A stretch of 64,000 nt of DNA from Oceanospirillum sp964342385 (GCA_964342385.1 CAYFGP010000016.1:1-64000), one strand, 5' to 3'; counted from the stretch's first letter, positions 35,867-45,923 are shown. Numbers and translations: made by a program. The notes: generated from the letters alone by a model not told the origin.

Positions 35867-35927
35867 AAGAGTCTGATTAGCGCCTACCCCATCCCTCTCA
35901 TATTAGCCTCACCTTGCGGTTAGTCGC

Positions 35928-36395
35928 TTAATGAATACCAATCAAAGTTGGCGCATGCTGACGCCAGAGCTGATTAAAATCCGCCACGACTGCATCAGCT
36001 GAAGCACACGACGAATGACGTGTCGTCCAATGGGCGAGCCGGGCAACTTCTGCATATGCTTCTAATGCCGTTGATTTCAAATATTCCTCATGCTTGCCCT
36101 GAGTGATATCACTGAGCAATTGCCCGGTCACTTCCAGATAATCTTCATCCACTTCACTGGGATGAGGACCATATTCAAAGCAGTTTAAACAGGCCTCAAC
36201 ACAACGTCGGATCGACTCTTCATTCACCACCCACAGCGCCAGCAACTCAGCGCTAATCTCAAACGCCTGCAAATAATAGTGTGCAGTTTGATCGCTACGA
36301 CCATTCATATAAGCACTATGGGCCTGCAGATTAAAACCATCGTACTGCGCAATCAGCTTACGCATCTGACAGGAAGAACATTGTCGCTTAGCCAT
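35928..36395 (-). CDS. Hypothetical protein with N-terminal CxxC, in operon with cysH
   Basis: 155 aa from the ATG at 36395 (GGAGG at ideal spacing). It opens MAKRQCSSCQMRKL, a CxxC that could bind zinc or be redox-active, then a helical domain with four more cysteines (ESIRRCVEACLNCFEYG, HSSCAS). It starts 20 bp after the cysH stop, so the two are co-transcribed. No family recognised; a link to sulfur metabolism is suggested only by position. Confidence 0.65.
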   Translation of the reverse strand: MAKRQCSSCQMRKLIAQYDGFNLQAHSAYMNGRSDQTAHYYLQAFEISAELLALWVVNEESIRRCVEACLNCFEYGPHPSEVDEDYLEVTGQLLSDITQGKHEEYLKSTALEAYAEVARLAHWTTRHSSCASADAVVADFNQLWRQHAPTLIGIH

Positions 36396-36415
36396 TGTTA
36401 TCAACCTCCAAAGCG

Positions 36416-37036
36416 TTAAAGTTTTGTATGCAGGCCACACTCACGATTGGCCAGCGCTTTGGTGGGATCAAAATATTTCTCAACATTAGGCAGCCCAAAC
36501 TGCTCCAGATAAGTCTGCATATCGGCCTCTTTCCAATGCAGTACCGGCGCAACCTTTAACATACCATCCGGCCCTTGGCTTACCAGTTCCATCTCTTGCC
36601 TGAATGCCGTTTGCTCACTGCGCACAGCAGTTAACCAAACATCAGGTTGATGCTCCTTCATCGCTCGGGAAAACGGCTCCAGCTTAAACTGCTGCGTAAA
36701 CTCAGCATGGCCTTCATCTTCAATACTGGGAATACCTCCCAGTGCGGCATCACGCCGCGCAGCCGATATCTTCGGCGTGTACACATCGATATTGAGATCT
36801 AAAGCTTCAATGATCTGCTGAGCCACCTTATAAGTCTCACGAGTGTTGTAACCTGAATCGATCCAGATCACCGGAATATCCGCTTTTATCTGAGTGGCCA
36901 TATGCAGAATAACCGCTTCAAAAGGGCCAAAATTGGTCGTAACAAGTGGCTTGTCAGCAACACTCAGTGCCCATTCAATCACTTTCTGAGGCGTCGCGCC
37001 TGCCAGTTCCTGATTAACTTTATCGATATCCAGCAT
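36416..37036 (-). CDS. cysH: Phosphoadenylyl-sulfate reductase (thioredoxin) CysH
   Basis: 206 aa from the ATG at 37036. It reduces PAPS to sulfite with thioredoxin in assimilatory sulfate reduction. Seen: the ATP-pyrophosphatase fold (TTNFGPFEAVILHM, VIWIDSGYNTRETY), the site TAVRSEQTAFR and the catalytic tail ECGLH with Cys200. The CC/CxxC cysteines of APS reductases are missing, so it is the PAPS type. It is divergent from the AraC gene at 37278. Confidence 0.93.
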   Translation of the reverse strand: MLDIDKVNQELAGATPQKVIEWALSVADKPLVTTNFGPFEAVILHMATQIKADIPVIWIDSGYNTRETYKVAQQIIEALDLNIDVYTPKISAARRDAALGGIPSIEDEGHAEFTQQFKLEPFSRAMKEHQPDVWLTAVRSEQTAFRQEMELVSQGPDGMLKVAPVLHWKEADMQTYLEQFGLPNVEKYFDPTKALANRECGLHTKL

Positions 37037-37211
37037 TAGGTTATTCCACCTTTTCAACAGGTTAAAACATCTGGAGGCATGGTAAGATTCAAACCCCAAA
37101 AATGCAAATAAGATTTATTATCAACAAATCTATTAAGAAAATGTCACGAGACCAAAGCAGCACGCTTTGTCCCCCAATCAGCGAGAGAAAGCTAACACTG
37201 ATTAAATTCGC

Positions 37212-37232
37212 AAATAGAAATTATTATTATTT
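37212..37232. promoter_or_regulatory. Weak Fur-box-like AT-rich site in cysH/araC intergenic region
   Basis: The block AAATAGAAATTATTATTATT contains NAT(A/T)AT-type hexamers found in Fur sites. It lies ~45 bp before the AraC gene. The match is loose. Confidence 0.3.
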
Positions 37233-37277
37233 ACTGTTATCTTCTCGCTGATCGCCTGATACGAAAATAGCAAAGCA

Positions 37278-38315
37278 ATGCAAGATACAGCCTTTCAACG
37301 AATCCAACGCAGTCTTGACCATATTCATAACCATCTTGATGAGACACTGACCGTCGAATCTTTAGCGGAGAAGAGCTGCTGGTCACGCTGGCAGTTCCAA
37401 CGCGTATTCAACCACTTTACCGGTTTGACGGTGGCGCAATATATCCGCGAATTGCGCCTCAGCCAGGCTGCAGAGTTACTGTTAACCAGCAAACAAAAAC
37501 AGCTGGATATTGCTTTGATATGTGGTTTTGATTCCGAGGTCAGCTTTAGCCGTAGCTTCCGACAGATGTTCGGTTGTACACCGGGTCAGTACCGCCGTCG
37601 GGGCAAACGTGCAGGCCTGAAAACACCTATGGTGTCACCTCAATGGAGCAATGCCTTACTGGGATCGTTAGCCCTTTCTCAAGATATGTTGACCCAGAAG
37701 GCCCTCATTCAAGGCGAGGCTCAAAGACAGATTCAGGCACCAGCCTTAGTTCAAGATCCAGTACTACCTAAAGAGCTGGAACATAAGCTGTTGCAAATTC
37801 GAGTGGAAAGCCAACCAGAAATGCAAGTTCTGGGTGTAACCGATCAGATTCAGGGTATTTTTGCCGATAATCCGGACTTTTCCTCCAAAGTGCCTGAGAT
37901 CTGGCGCCACCTGCAGGAACAGCTTTCATGTAGTGAAACTGATCTTGAAAGCCATAAGCTTCAGGGTATTGGCGTATTAGATACCAGCGCTCTGGATGAC
38001 GGTGATACCTCTATTAACTATTGGGCCTGTATTGATAGCACTGGTTTTGATCACTCCTCTATTGAAAAAACTGATGGTCAGCAGCAGCCCTTATTACAAC
38101 AACTGACCATTCCTGCTCAGGAATATGCGGTTATCCCCTTCTCTGGTCCTGCTCACCTGATGGATGACACCCTGGCCTGGTTTATCTACCACTGGCTACC
38201 TGGCTCAGGTTATAGCGGTATCAATCAGTTTGATCTGGAGATCTATCCCAAGGACTTTGTCTCTGATGGGCAACATCTTGAGTTGGAATACTGGGTGCCA
38301 GTGACCACTCAGTAG
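37278..38315 (+). CDS. AraC/Rob-type regulator with GyrI-like domain
   Basis: 345 aa. N-terminal double helix-turn-helix (~8-108): TVESLAEKSCWSRWQFQRVFNHFTGLTVAQYIRELRL and LDIALICGFDSEVSFSRSFRQMFGCTPGQYRRR. The C-terminal ~175-345 part is a GyrI-like effector domain (QVLGVTDQIQGIF, YAVIPFSGPAHLMDDTLAWFIYHWLPGSGY, FDLEIYPKD). This is the Rob/SoxS-like arrangement. It directly precedes the siderophore-uptake genes in the same direction, so it probably controls them, perhaps in response to the siderophore. Confidence 0.88.
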   Translation: MQDTAFQRIQRSLDHIHNHLDETLTVESLAEKSCWSRWQFQRVFNHFTGLTVAQYIRELRLSQAAELLLTSKQKQLDIALICGFDSEVSFSRSFRQMFGCTPGQYRRRGKRAGLKTPMVSPQWSNALLGSLALSQDMLTQKALIQGEAQRQIQAPALVQDPVLPKELEHKLLQIRVESQPEMQVLGVTDQIQGIFADNPDFSSKVPEIWRHLQEQLSCSETDLESHKLQGIGVLDTSALDDGDTSINYWACIDSTGFDHSSIEKTDGQQQPLLQQLTIPAQEYAVIPFSGPAHLMDDTLAWFIYHWLPGSGYSGINQFDLEIYPKDFVSDGQHLELEYWVPVTTQ

Positions 38316-38376
38316 CGTTCTTCTGTGGCTATTTGCACCAAATGGTTAAGTTTGATGTCAATGAAAAAACTATTAT

Positions 38377-38391
38377 TGAGAACAATTCACA
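38377..38391. promoter_or_regulatory. Candidate Fur box before the siderophore receptor
   Basis: TGAGAACAATTCACA matches 12 of 15 bases of the 7-1-7-type core TGAGAATCATTCTCA. It lies ~65 bp before the receptor ATG, as expected for iron repression of this operon. Confidence 0.5.
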
Positions 38392-38454
38392 TTTAGGGCT
38401 CAAGCCTTTTTTATATCAGATATTTTCAATAATAACTTTTGTCCCGGAGACCCC

Positions 38455-40635
38455 ATGACCAGATCCAATCACACACACAGCCAGCTTTTACCAGCCAAGC
38501 CGGGGTTTAAACCGCGTTTACTGGCATTGGCAGTTGCTGCTGCATTTGCACCAGAACTTATGGCTGCCTCTCAGGATACATCAGCATCCGATAAGGCCAG
38601 CGTGCAGGATGATCTGGTTATTTATGGTGGTACCTATCGTAATACCGCAACCAAAACGGCATTAAGCGCCGAAGAAACACCACAAGGCTATTCGGTGATT
38701 GATCAGGAAGAACTGGCCATGCGTAATGCCGATTCGGTCGCCACTGCTCTGCGCTATAGCACAGGTGTTAATACCGAGCTGCGTGGCGGAGCTGTTACCC
38801 GCCTGGACCTGTTTACCATTCGTGGTTTTATCAATTACCAAAACTCCTATGATGGCCTGCAGCTACTGTTTAACGACTGGAACCTGCAGCCTCAGATCGA
38901 TGCTAAAGCCCTTGAACAAGTTGAAGTATTTAAAGGCCCGACCTCGACCCTATATGGCAGTATGCCACCGGGCGGCATGGTCAACCTGATCAGTAAAAAA
39001 CCTCAACAGGAAGCCGAGCACAGTATTGAGCTGGCTACCGGTAGCCATAGTAAAAAAGAAGCCAGCTTTGATTCCACAGGTCAGATTGGTGATTCCGACT
39101 TTTCTTATCGTGTAATTGGTTTAGCCCGTGAACAGGATTCCCAGGCAGATACCGCAGGTGATAAACGTACTCTGATCGCGCCATCTATTGATTGGCAGGT
39201 ATCTGACAAAACTCTGATCAACTTCAACCTGTATTATCAGGATGATCCTGAAATGGGCATCTTTAATACCCTGCCAGCAGCGGGTATGTTCCGTGATAAT
39301 CCTAATGGTAGCTTTGATCAGAATAGCTTTGCCGGTGATAAAAACTGGAATGCCTACGAGCGGGAAGTCACCTTACTGAGCTACAAGGTTAATCATCAGT
39401 TTAATGATAACTGGACTCTGCTGCACAATGCCCGCTATATGGATGCGACAGCGTATCAGGAGAACACCTACACCTCTTATCTTGACGATGATATGCGCAC
39501 CCTGCACCGTCGCGCCTATCTGACCGATGAAACCAGTAAAACGATCACTATTGACAATCAGCTGTCTGGCATCATTGATACCGGTGCCGTTGAGCATAAC
39601 CTGTTGCTGGGTCTGGATTACCAGAAACTCAGTTCAGATATCCGTTACGAAGACAACACCATTGCTGCTCTGGATCTGTTTGCCCCTAATAGCAATCTGG
39701 TAGACCGTAACACCCTGGATATGACCAACACGCTCTACAGTAGTGACTTTACCAAGAAGTTTGAGCAAACCGGTGTTTATCTGCAGGACCAGATGAAAAT
39801 CGATCAGCTGGTGTTGATTGCGGGTGTTCGTTACGACGATTACAAAGGCTCAGAAAGCGGGAAGAAATACGGTGCCGCTACCGATACAGAACTCACCGAA
39901 GAGCATGTTTCTGGTCGTATCGGAGCCCTGTATCAACTGGATAACGGCTTTGCCCCTTTTGTCAGCTATGCCGAAAGCTATCAGCCTGAAACCGGTGTGA
40001 CCCGCAATAACGAAGACTTTGAGCCTTCCACCGGTAAGCAATGGGAAGCGGGCGTGAAGTATAACGCTCAGGATGGTCGTCTGTCCGGCTCCTTAGTGGC
40101 TTATCAGATCACTAAAGACAATGTACCTACTCGTGATCCTAATGGTTCGCCATATGACCTGATTCAAGCCGGTGAAGTAGAGTCCAAAGGTATCGAGCTG
40201 GAACTGAACGCTCAGATCTCCAACAACCTGATGCTGTCTGCCTTCTACTCTCGTCAGGATGTTGAAGTGACCAAAGATAACAACGGCCTGCAAGGTAAAA
40301 CTCCGGTTTGGACACCTGAACAGACACTGTCTATTTGGGCCAACTACGATATCTACACAGGTGCTTTAGCCGGCACAACGCTGGGTTATGGTATTCGTCA
40401 TATTGGTGAAGCCCAGCTGGATGCTATGAACACTGATACTGTTCCCTCTGCCACTCTGATGGATCTGTCAGTAGGTTATGACCTGGCGGGTTTAAGTGCC
40501 GCAGCTTCCGGTGCCAGCGTACGTCTGAGTGTTAACAACCTGTTCGATAAAGAGTCCTACACCTGTTACGACAGTAATAACTGCTGGTTTGGTGCCGAGC
40601 GTACCGTAGAAGCCAGCTTGAAGTATGACTTCTAG
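38455..40635 (+). CDS. TonB-dependent ferric-siderophore receptor
   Basis: 726 aa. Signal peptide residues ~1-38 (cut after LMA). Plug ~50-190 with EETPQGYSVIDQEEL, FTIRGF, VEVFKGPTSTLYGSMPPGGMVNLISKKP. Barrel to the end, with FAPFVSYAESYQPETG and the ending LKYDF carrying the C-terminal Phe. It imports a ferric siderophore across the outer membrane. The downstream FhuF-like and FhuCDB-like genes point to a hydroxamate siderophore. CCGGAGA precedes the ATG. Confidence 0.94.
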   Translation: MTRSNHTHSQLLPAKPGFKPRLLALAVAAAFAPELMAASQDTSASDKASVQDDLVIYGGTYRNTATKTALSAEETPQGYSVIDQEELAMRNADSVATALRYSTGVNTELRGGAVTRLDLFTIRGFINYQNSYDGLQLLFNDWNLQPQIDAKALEQVEVFKGPTSTLYGSMPPGGMVNLISKKPQQEAEHSIELATGSHSKKEASFDSTGQIGDSDFSYRVIGLAREQDSQADTAGDKRTLIAPSIDWQVSDKTLINFNLYYQDDPEMGIFNTLPAAGMFRDNPNGSFDQNSFAGDKNWNAYEREVTLLSYKVNHQFNDNWTLLHNARYMDATAYQENTYTSYLDDDMRTLHRRAYLTDETSKTITIDNQLSGIIDTGAVEHNLLLGLDYQKLSSDIRYEDNTIAALDLFAPNSNLVDRNTLDMTNTLYSSDFTKKFEQTGVYLQDQMKIDQLVLIAGVRYDDYKGSESGKKYGAATDTELTEEHVSGRIGALYQLDNGFAPFVSYAESYQPETGVTRNNEDFEPSTGKQWEAGVKYNAQDGRLSGSLVAYQITKDNVPTRDPNGSPYDLIQAGEVESKGIELELNAQISNNLMLSAFYSRQDVEVTKDNNGLQGKTPVWTPEQTLSIWANYDIYTGALAGTTLGYGIRHIGEAQLDAMNTDTVPSATLMDLSVGYDLAGLSAAASGASVRLSVNNLFDKESYTCYDSNNCWFGAERTVEASLKYDF

Positions 40636-40670
40636 CACTTAATAAACCACTAAGGACAAATTAGGCACTG

Positions 40671-41729
40671 ATGCCCAATCCACACGAAACACAAAACCAA
40701 GTCCTGTTTGCTCTGGCCCGACACGTGTCTCCGGCACTGTCTGGCCAGACCTTTAATCATCAGTATTCTGATGGTCAAAATAGCGGCAACCGGATTAAAA
40801 ACGATCACAGCAGTTTTGTTAGCAATCCTGAGAACAGCAATCAGGGCTTGTTACAAATCGGACAGGACAATACTCAGGTGCTGCAGGACTTTTACCAAAG
40901 TCTTCAGCACCTCTACCCGTTGCCAGGCAAACCTTATTGGCAAGCCAGAGGTTGGACGCTACTCACCTGGCAACCGCTCTACCTTTCTTTTCTCACTCTT
41001 TATGGCCTGGGATCTGTGCCTTCGGCATTGGGACAAGTGTCTCAACAAACCTCGGAAGGTATGGTCTCAGGCTACTTTTTACCCCAAGGCCCTTGGTATT
41101 CACTGAAGAATAACGCTCGCACTGTACCTGAGTTGATTACACTCACCTGTAAAAAACTACGTCCTATGATCAGTCAGCTACAGCAAGAGTTTGAAGCCGT
41201 CAACGGCTTTAATCAGGCTAAAAGTCAAAGAGCATTGGCAGATCAACTACTGATCATTCTGCTACGTTTAGCGGATGCTGCCGCTGAACTCTTTCCCCGG
41301 TTTGTTGCTTCACTGCCTGAAGAACACCATGCGTTATTGGGCGTTGCGGATATGCCTTGGTTACATCAGAGGTTACTGCACAAAGAGACAGTCATTGCGG
41401 ATGCTGCCCTGTGGTTAAAAGGGCTGGATCTCCCGGTTGAGCATTATCAACGAATTCAAGACAAGTCGTTGTTAAACGGCCAGGCTGCTCAAACGATACA
41501 AATGGATCAAACTTTACAAGCTACAGCCAGCCCAGGGCTTTATCTCAAACGCCTGACTTGCTGTATGCATTATCGTCGTGAAGATGGCGAATTGTGTGAT
41601 AACTGCCCTCGACTCAAAAATAGTCGCTCTGCTTCTAAAAGCGATCAGACTCGCCCTAAAAACAGCCGCGAATGTAACGATAGCAACCCGCAGCAAAAGA
41701 AACGTATTAAGACCCTTAAAGCCGCCTAG
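40671..41729 (+). CDS. FhuF-like siderophore ferric iron reductase
   Basis: 352 aa, longer than FhuF (~262). The 2Fe-2S motif C-C-x10-C-x2-C is complete at Cys297, Cys298, Cys309 and Cys312 (LTCCMHYRREDGELCDNCP). A polar basic tail of ~40 residues follows (SASKSDQTRP, QQKKRIKTLK). The family releases iron from siderophores by reduction in the cytoplasm. It starts 35 bp after the receptor gene and is part of the operon. Confidence 0.85.
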   Translation: MPNPHETQNQVLFALARHVSPALSGQTFNHQYSDGQNSGNRIKNDHSSFVSNPENSNQGLLQIGQDNTQVLQDFYQSLQHLYPLPGKPYWQARGWTLLTWQPLYLSFLTLYGLGSVPSALGQVSQQTSEGMVSGYFLPQGPWYSLKNNARTVPELITLTCKKLRPMISQLQQEFEAVNGFNQAKSQRALADQLLIILLRLADAAAELFPRFVASLPEEHHALLGVADMPWLHQRLLHKETVIADAALWLKGLDLPVEHYQRIQDKSLLNGQAAQTIQMDQTLQATASPGLYLKRLTCCMHYRREDGELCDNCPRLKNSRSASKSDQTRPKNSRECNDSNPQQKKRIKTLKAA

Positions 41730-41743
41730 GCTGAGCACTCTCT

Positions 41744-42529
41744 ATGTTTGAACTGAATAATATTCGTATTGAAAGAAATCAAAGAACCATTTTACAGCTG
41801 GATCAGCTCAGCATTGACGATAAGGCTTTTACGGTCATTTTAGGCCATAACGGCTCTGGGAAATCAACGCTAATGAACCTGTTGGCCCGGCAGCTAATAC
41901 CGGATCAAGGTGATATTCACTTTCAAAGACAAGCGCTATCGGCTTTATCGCAAAAGATGCTGGCACGACAGATCGCGTTTCTCCCTCAGCGTCTACCAGA
42001 AGTTGCGGGGTTAACGGTTCGAGAACTGGTACGTCAGGGACGCTTTCCCTGGCGTGGCACCTTGGGACGCTGGCAGAAAGAAGATCAACAGATCATCCAA
42101 CATGCCATGCAACAAACTCAAGTCACAGACTATGCGGATACTCTGGCCGACCACCTATCCGGCGGCGAACGCCAAAGAGCCTGGATCGCTATGCTACTGG
42201 CCCAACAGTCACCGGTACTGCTATTGGATGAACCCACTTCAGCGTTGGATCTAAGCCATCAATACGAGCTGATGACCCTACTGAAACAGCTCAATCAGGA
42301 AACTGGAAAAGGGGTGATCGTGATCCTCCATGACCTCAATCTAGTCTCTCGCTTTGCCGATCAGGTGATTGCACTTAAAGGTGGCCGCTTGTTCTATCAA
42401 GGCCTGGTACACGGTTGTAACAACAAAGATAGTTTTCTTAACTCTGAACGTTTATCTGAGCTTTATCAGATTCCAGTCCAGTTAATGGAGCACCCTGAGA
42501 ACCTGCATAAGGTGGCGGTGGTATGTTAA
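41744..42529 (+). CDS. Siderophore ABC transporter ATPase (FhuC-like)
   Basis: 261 aa. Walker A GHNGSGKST (~34-42), Q-loop, signature LSGGERQRAW (~138), Walker B VLLLDEPTSALD and the switch His in VILHDLN. RFPWRGTLGRW is typical of Fec/FhuC-type ATPases. It drives uptake with the permease at 43881. The stop overlaps the start of the next gene by 7 nt. Confidence 0.93.
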   Translation: MFELNNIRIERNQRTILQLDQLSIDDKAFTVILGHNGSGKSTLMNLLARQLIPDQGDIHFQRQALSALSQKMLARQIAFLPQRLPEVAGLTVRELVRQGRFPWRGTLGRWQKEDQQIIQHAMQQTQVTDYADTLADHLSGGERQRAWIAMLLAQQSPVLLLDEPTSALDLSHQYELMTLLKQLNQETGKGVIVILHDLNLVSRFADQVIALKGGRLFYQGLVHGCNNKDSFLNSERLSELYQIPVQLMEHPENLHKVAVVC

Positions 42530-43869
42530 CAACAGCTGAAAAGAAGCTTAGCCAACACTCCAACAGTAATCGCAGCTCGGCATCCCAGCAAAGCCTGATG
42601 GCTCGCATTACCAACAGGATCCCAACGGGCCTGCCCTACGGTTTATTTTCAGGCCTAATCTGCTGGTTTGCTCTGTATTTAGTTCTATTGCCTACCGAAG
42701 CTAAAGCTCAGCCGGATCACAAGGTCGATGCCAATATAAAAGCAGCTTATATAGCGTCGTTGGATAAAGCTCAGTTCGATAAAATGTCGTCTGATAAAGA
42801 GACATCCCATATAGAAACCAACAGCAGTTCAACGGGTTACACTATTCAGGACTCTGAAAAACAGGTCTACTTTGAACGCCCCCCGCAACGTATCGCGGTA
42901 TTGAGCTGGGATCTGGCTGAGCAACTTTTAGAGCTGGATGTCACACCCGTCGCTATGCCGGAGATCCGCGCTTATCACGACTGGGTGGTACGTCCGCAAG
43001 TGCCGGAATCAGTACAGGAACTGGGTTTAAGAAGCGAACCAAATCTGGAACGCCTGGCTGCTGTAAAACCTGATCTTATTATTCTGGCTAACCGTCAGAA
43101 AGATATGCAGCACCGCTTTTCCCGTATTGCACCTGTGCTTTATTTTGAGACTTATAGTAAACAGCATAACAACGCTGAAGCCGCTATCGATATTTTCCGA
43201 ACCCTGGCCAAACTGGTCCAAAAAGAAGCTTTAGCTGAGCAAAAGCTGACACAGATGCAAGCTGATATAAAAGCGATGAAAAGCCAGTTACTGCAAGCTT
43301 ACCAAGGGCAACTCCCTGACGTTAGCACAGTGCGCTTTGCCAGCTTAACCTCTGTATATGTTTACGGTGACAACTCCATCGCGCAATACGCGCTTGAGCA
43401 ACTGGGCATTTCCCCAGCCTTCCCACAACAACGCAGTCAGTGGGGCCTTACTCAAACCCGCCTATTAAATCTCAGAGATATTGAACAGGGCAGCGTGTTG
43501 TATTTCACCCCCTTTGAGCATGAGAAAAAGCTGAAAACTTCACCGATCTGGCAAGCGATGCCTTTTGTTCGTGCCGGACGCAGCAACCGTATTAAACCGA
43601 CCTGGACCTATGGCGGCGCAATGTCGATTAAATATATGGCACAAGCCCTGACAGAAAGCCTGTTAGCTATTGCGCCAACGCCGTCGTTAAGCAAGAGCAT
43701 CAGCCAGGAAAGAGCTCAGCATCAAAGTCAAAACACAGCCCCAAAAACAGATCCTAAAACAGCCCTAAAAACTGATCTACAAGCTAATTTACAAGCCGAG
43801 CTTCAAATCAACCGACAAACGGGTTTGCAAGCCGATTTACAAATAAGCAGCTTTTCGGTTAATCAGTAA
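42523..43869 (+). CDS. Siderophore-binding protein (FhuD-like) with extended ends
   Basis: 448 aa against ~300 for FhuD. Residues ~35-62 form one hydrophobic signal or anchor segment after an unusually long polar N-terminus. The binding domain covers ~105-395 (RIAVLSWDLAEQLLELDVTPVAM, RLAAVKPDLIILANRQ, FYGGAMSIKYMAQAL type ending). After it comes a ~55-residue low-complexity tail with repeated (K/L)(T/Q)(D/A)-L units (ALKTDLQANLQAELQ). Whether it is soluble or anchored is unclear. Confidence 0.85.
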   Translation: MLTTAEKKLSQHSNSNRSSASQQSLMARITNRIPTGLPYGLFSGLICWFALYLVLLPTEAKAQPDHKVDANIKAAYIASLDKAQFDKMSSDKETSHIETNSSSTGYTIQDSEKQVYFERPPQRIAVLSWDLAEQLLELDVTPVAMPEIRAYHDWVVRPQVPESVQELGLRSEPNLERLAAVKPDLIILANRQKDMQHRFSRIAPVLYFETYSKQHNNAEAAIDIFRTLAKLVQKEALAEQKLTQMQADIKAMKSQLLQAYQGQLPDVSTVRFASLTSVYVYGDNSIAQYALEQLGISPAFPQQRSQWGLTQTRLLNLRDIEQGSVLYFTPFEHEKKLKTSPIWQAMPFVRAGRSNRIKPTWTYGGAMSIKYMAQALTESLLAIAPTPSLSKSISQERAQHQSQNTAPKTDPKTALKTDLQANLQAELQINRQTGLQADLQISSFSVNQ

Positions 43870-43880
43870 GGATACCAGCC

Positions 43881-45923
43881 TTGAGCCACACATCATCATT
43901 GCCAAGCGACGCTATCACGCTGAGTCGCTTCTCTCTGCCAAAGCTATCTCTGCTGTTAACCGCAAGTATTCTGACTATCAGCCTGATCTATCTACAGATC
44001 GGTATCGAAATATCACCTGCCAGACAGTGGCAACTGGTGTCCGGTTTATCATCCGATAGTTTTGATGATTTTGAATTTACTTATGCCCGCTTGCCACGGC
44101 TGGCAATGGTTTTACTGGTTGGTTTAGTGATGGGCTTAACAGGTAGTCTGATCCAACAACTAACCCGTAATCCCCTACTCTCTCCTATGACCTTAGGCAC
44201 CGCCAGTGGTGCCTGGTTAGCACTGATTATTGTGAATATCTGGTGGCCGACGCTGGTCGAAGATTACGGTGCATTATTTGCCATGACAGGAGCCCTACTC
44301 TCTATGGCTCTGGTAATTATGATCGCCGGTTGGCAAAACCTCAGTGGTCTACCTGTAGTACTGGCTGGGATGTCGGTCAATATTTTGCTAGGTGCATTAA
44401 CCAGCGCCATTATCCTGATGAATGACCAATACGCCCGTAATCTCTTTATCTGGGGTGCGGGTGATCTGGCGCAAAATGGCTGGGATTCCGTGCTATGGCT
44501 ATTGCCGAGACTAGCCGTGGTGGTGATTATTTTCGCCATTGCACCAAGAATTCTAACCCTACTGCGCTTGGGACAGGAAGGCGCTGCCGCCCGAGGAATG
44601 AATGTCGCAGGTCTGTTTTTGCTATTGATGGTCTGCGGTATCTGGCTGGTATCCTCAGCACTAACCATTGTCGGTGTGATCGGTTTTATCGGGCTGATTG
44701 CACCTAATATTGCCCGCTCTCTAGGTGCGATAACCGCCAGAGATGAGCTATGGATCAGTACTCTACTCGGTATTTTACTGCTGTTACTAACGGATGGTTT
44801 AGCGCTCTATCTCAGTCAATTTACTCCAGACCTGATTCCTACTGGTATTACCTCTGCTTTGATTGGCGCTCCCGCGTTGATCTGGTTTACTCATCGTCGA
44901 CTCTCAGCCCAGGATCAGCTGTTTTTCCGGATGCCTCAAGGGGCTGAACAGCTTTCCCGAGTAACGATCACTCTACTGGCGGCGGCTTTTGCATTGGTAC
45001 TGGCACTCAGCTGTTTGGTCCAGTTACTTAATCAAGGCTGGTTAATGACTGTTCCCGATAGTTTTATCTGGTCCCTGCGTTGGCCCAGAATCACCACCGC
45101 TATTGCCGCGGGTGCTGGTATGGCAATCGCTGGAGTGATTATGCAGCGCCTGATTCACAACCCTCTGGCCAGTCCGGACCTACTCGGTATGTCTGCCGGA
45201 GCCGTGTTTGCTATCGTAGTTACTGGCATGGTGGTCGGTCAGTTTGATTCTTCTTTTGGGGCTTTTTCAGGGCCAATAATCGCCTTTAGTGGCAGCATGC
45301 TGACTTTGGGAGTCTTGCTAATACTGGGAAAACGTAAATCCTACGCTCCATCTGTAGTCATTATGACAGGTATCGCTTTAGCCGCCTTGATCGAGACTCT
45401 GGTGCAGTTTGTATTGATTAAGGGCACCGATGACGTTTACTCAATTCTCCGTTGGCTATCTGGCTCAACTTACCGAGTGGAGAGCTCCGAAGCTCTTCTT
45501 CTGGTCTCTGGCACACTTGTACTCACCGGTTTGGCTTTTATCTGCCATCGTTGGTTAACGCTGATCTCTGCAGGACGCAATGTGGCACTGGCTCGTGGGC
45601 TTGATGTGAACCGTGCTTTTGTTCTGCTCTTAATCATCTCTGCTGCACTATGCGCTCTTACCACTGCCATTATGGGGCCTGTGGCTTTTGTCGGATTATT
45701 AGCCCCTCATATGGCAGCAATGCTGGGCGCGAGGGCTGTTATCCCACAATTGATTATCGCCGCTGTGCTGGGATCTACTTTCCTATTGTTAGCCGATTGG
45801 CTAGGACAGATTGTTATTTATCCGGCGCAACTGGCAGCAGGCACTATGGTGTCTTTAATCGGTGGCAGCTACTTTGTTTTTCTTTTGTTGAAAGGACGCA
45901 TGGCTGGCAGCTCAGCAAGTTAA
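43881..45923 (+). CDS. Double-length siderophore permease (FhuB-like)
   Basis: 680 aa holding two FecCD permease halves (~20-340 and ~360-675). Each has RLPR/RWPR...GLVMGLTGSLIQ or AGMAIAGVIMQR, a NPLLSPMTLG or NPLASPDLLG motif, and the GLIAPNIAR/GLLAPHMAA coupling loop. This fusion is typical of FhuB. The start is TTG at 43881, eight bases after TAAGGAT. Last gene of the operon. Confidence 0.93.
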   Translation: MSHTSSLPSDAITLSRFSLPKLSLLLTASILTISLIYLQIGIEISPARQWQLVSGLSSDSFDDFEFTYARLPRLAMVLLVGLVMGLTGSLIQQLTRNPLLSPMTLGTASGAWLALIIVNIWWPTLVEDYGALFAMTGALLSMALVIMIAGWQNLSGLPVVLAGMSVNILLGALTSAIILMNDQYARNLFIWGAGDLAQNGWDSVLWLLPRLAVVVIIFAIAPRILTLLRLGQEGAAARGMNVAGLFLLLMVCGIWLVSSALTIVGVIGFIGLIAPNIARSLGAITARDELWISTLLGILLLLLTDGLALYLSQFTPDLIPTGITSALIGAPALIWFTHRRLSAQDQLFFRMPQGAEQLSRVTITLLAAAFALVLALSCLVQLLNQGWLMTVPDSFIWSLRWPRITTAIAAGAGMAIAGVIMQRLIHNPLASPDLLGMSAGAVFAIVVTGMVVGQFDSSFGAFSGPIIAFSGSMLTLGVLLILGKRKSYAPSVVIMTGIALAALIETLVQFVLIKGTDDVYSILRWLSGSTYRVESSEALLLVSGTLVLTGLAFICHRWLTLISAGRNVALARGLDVNRAFVLLLIISAALCALTTAIMGPVAFVGLLAPHMAAMLGARAVIPQLIIAAVLGSTFLLLADWLGQIVIYPAQLAAGTMVSLIGGSYFVFLLLKGRMAGSSAS

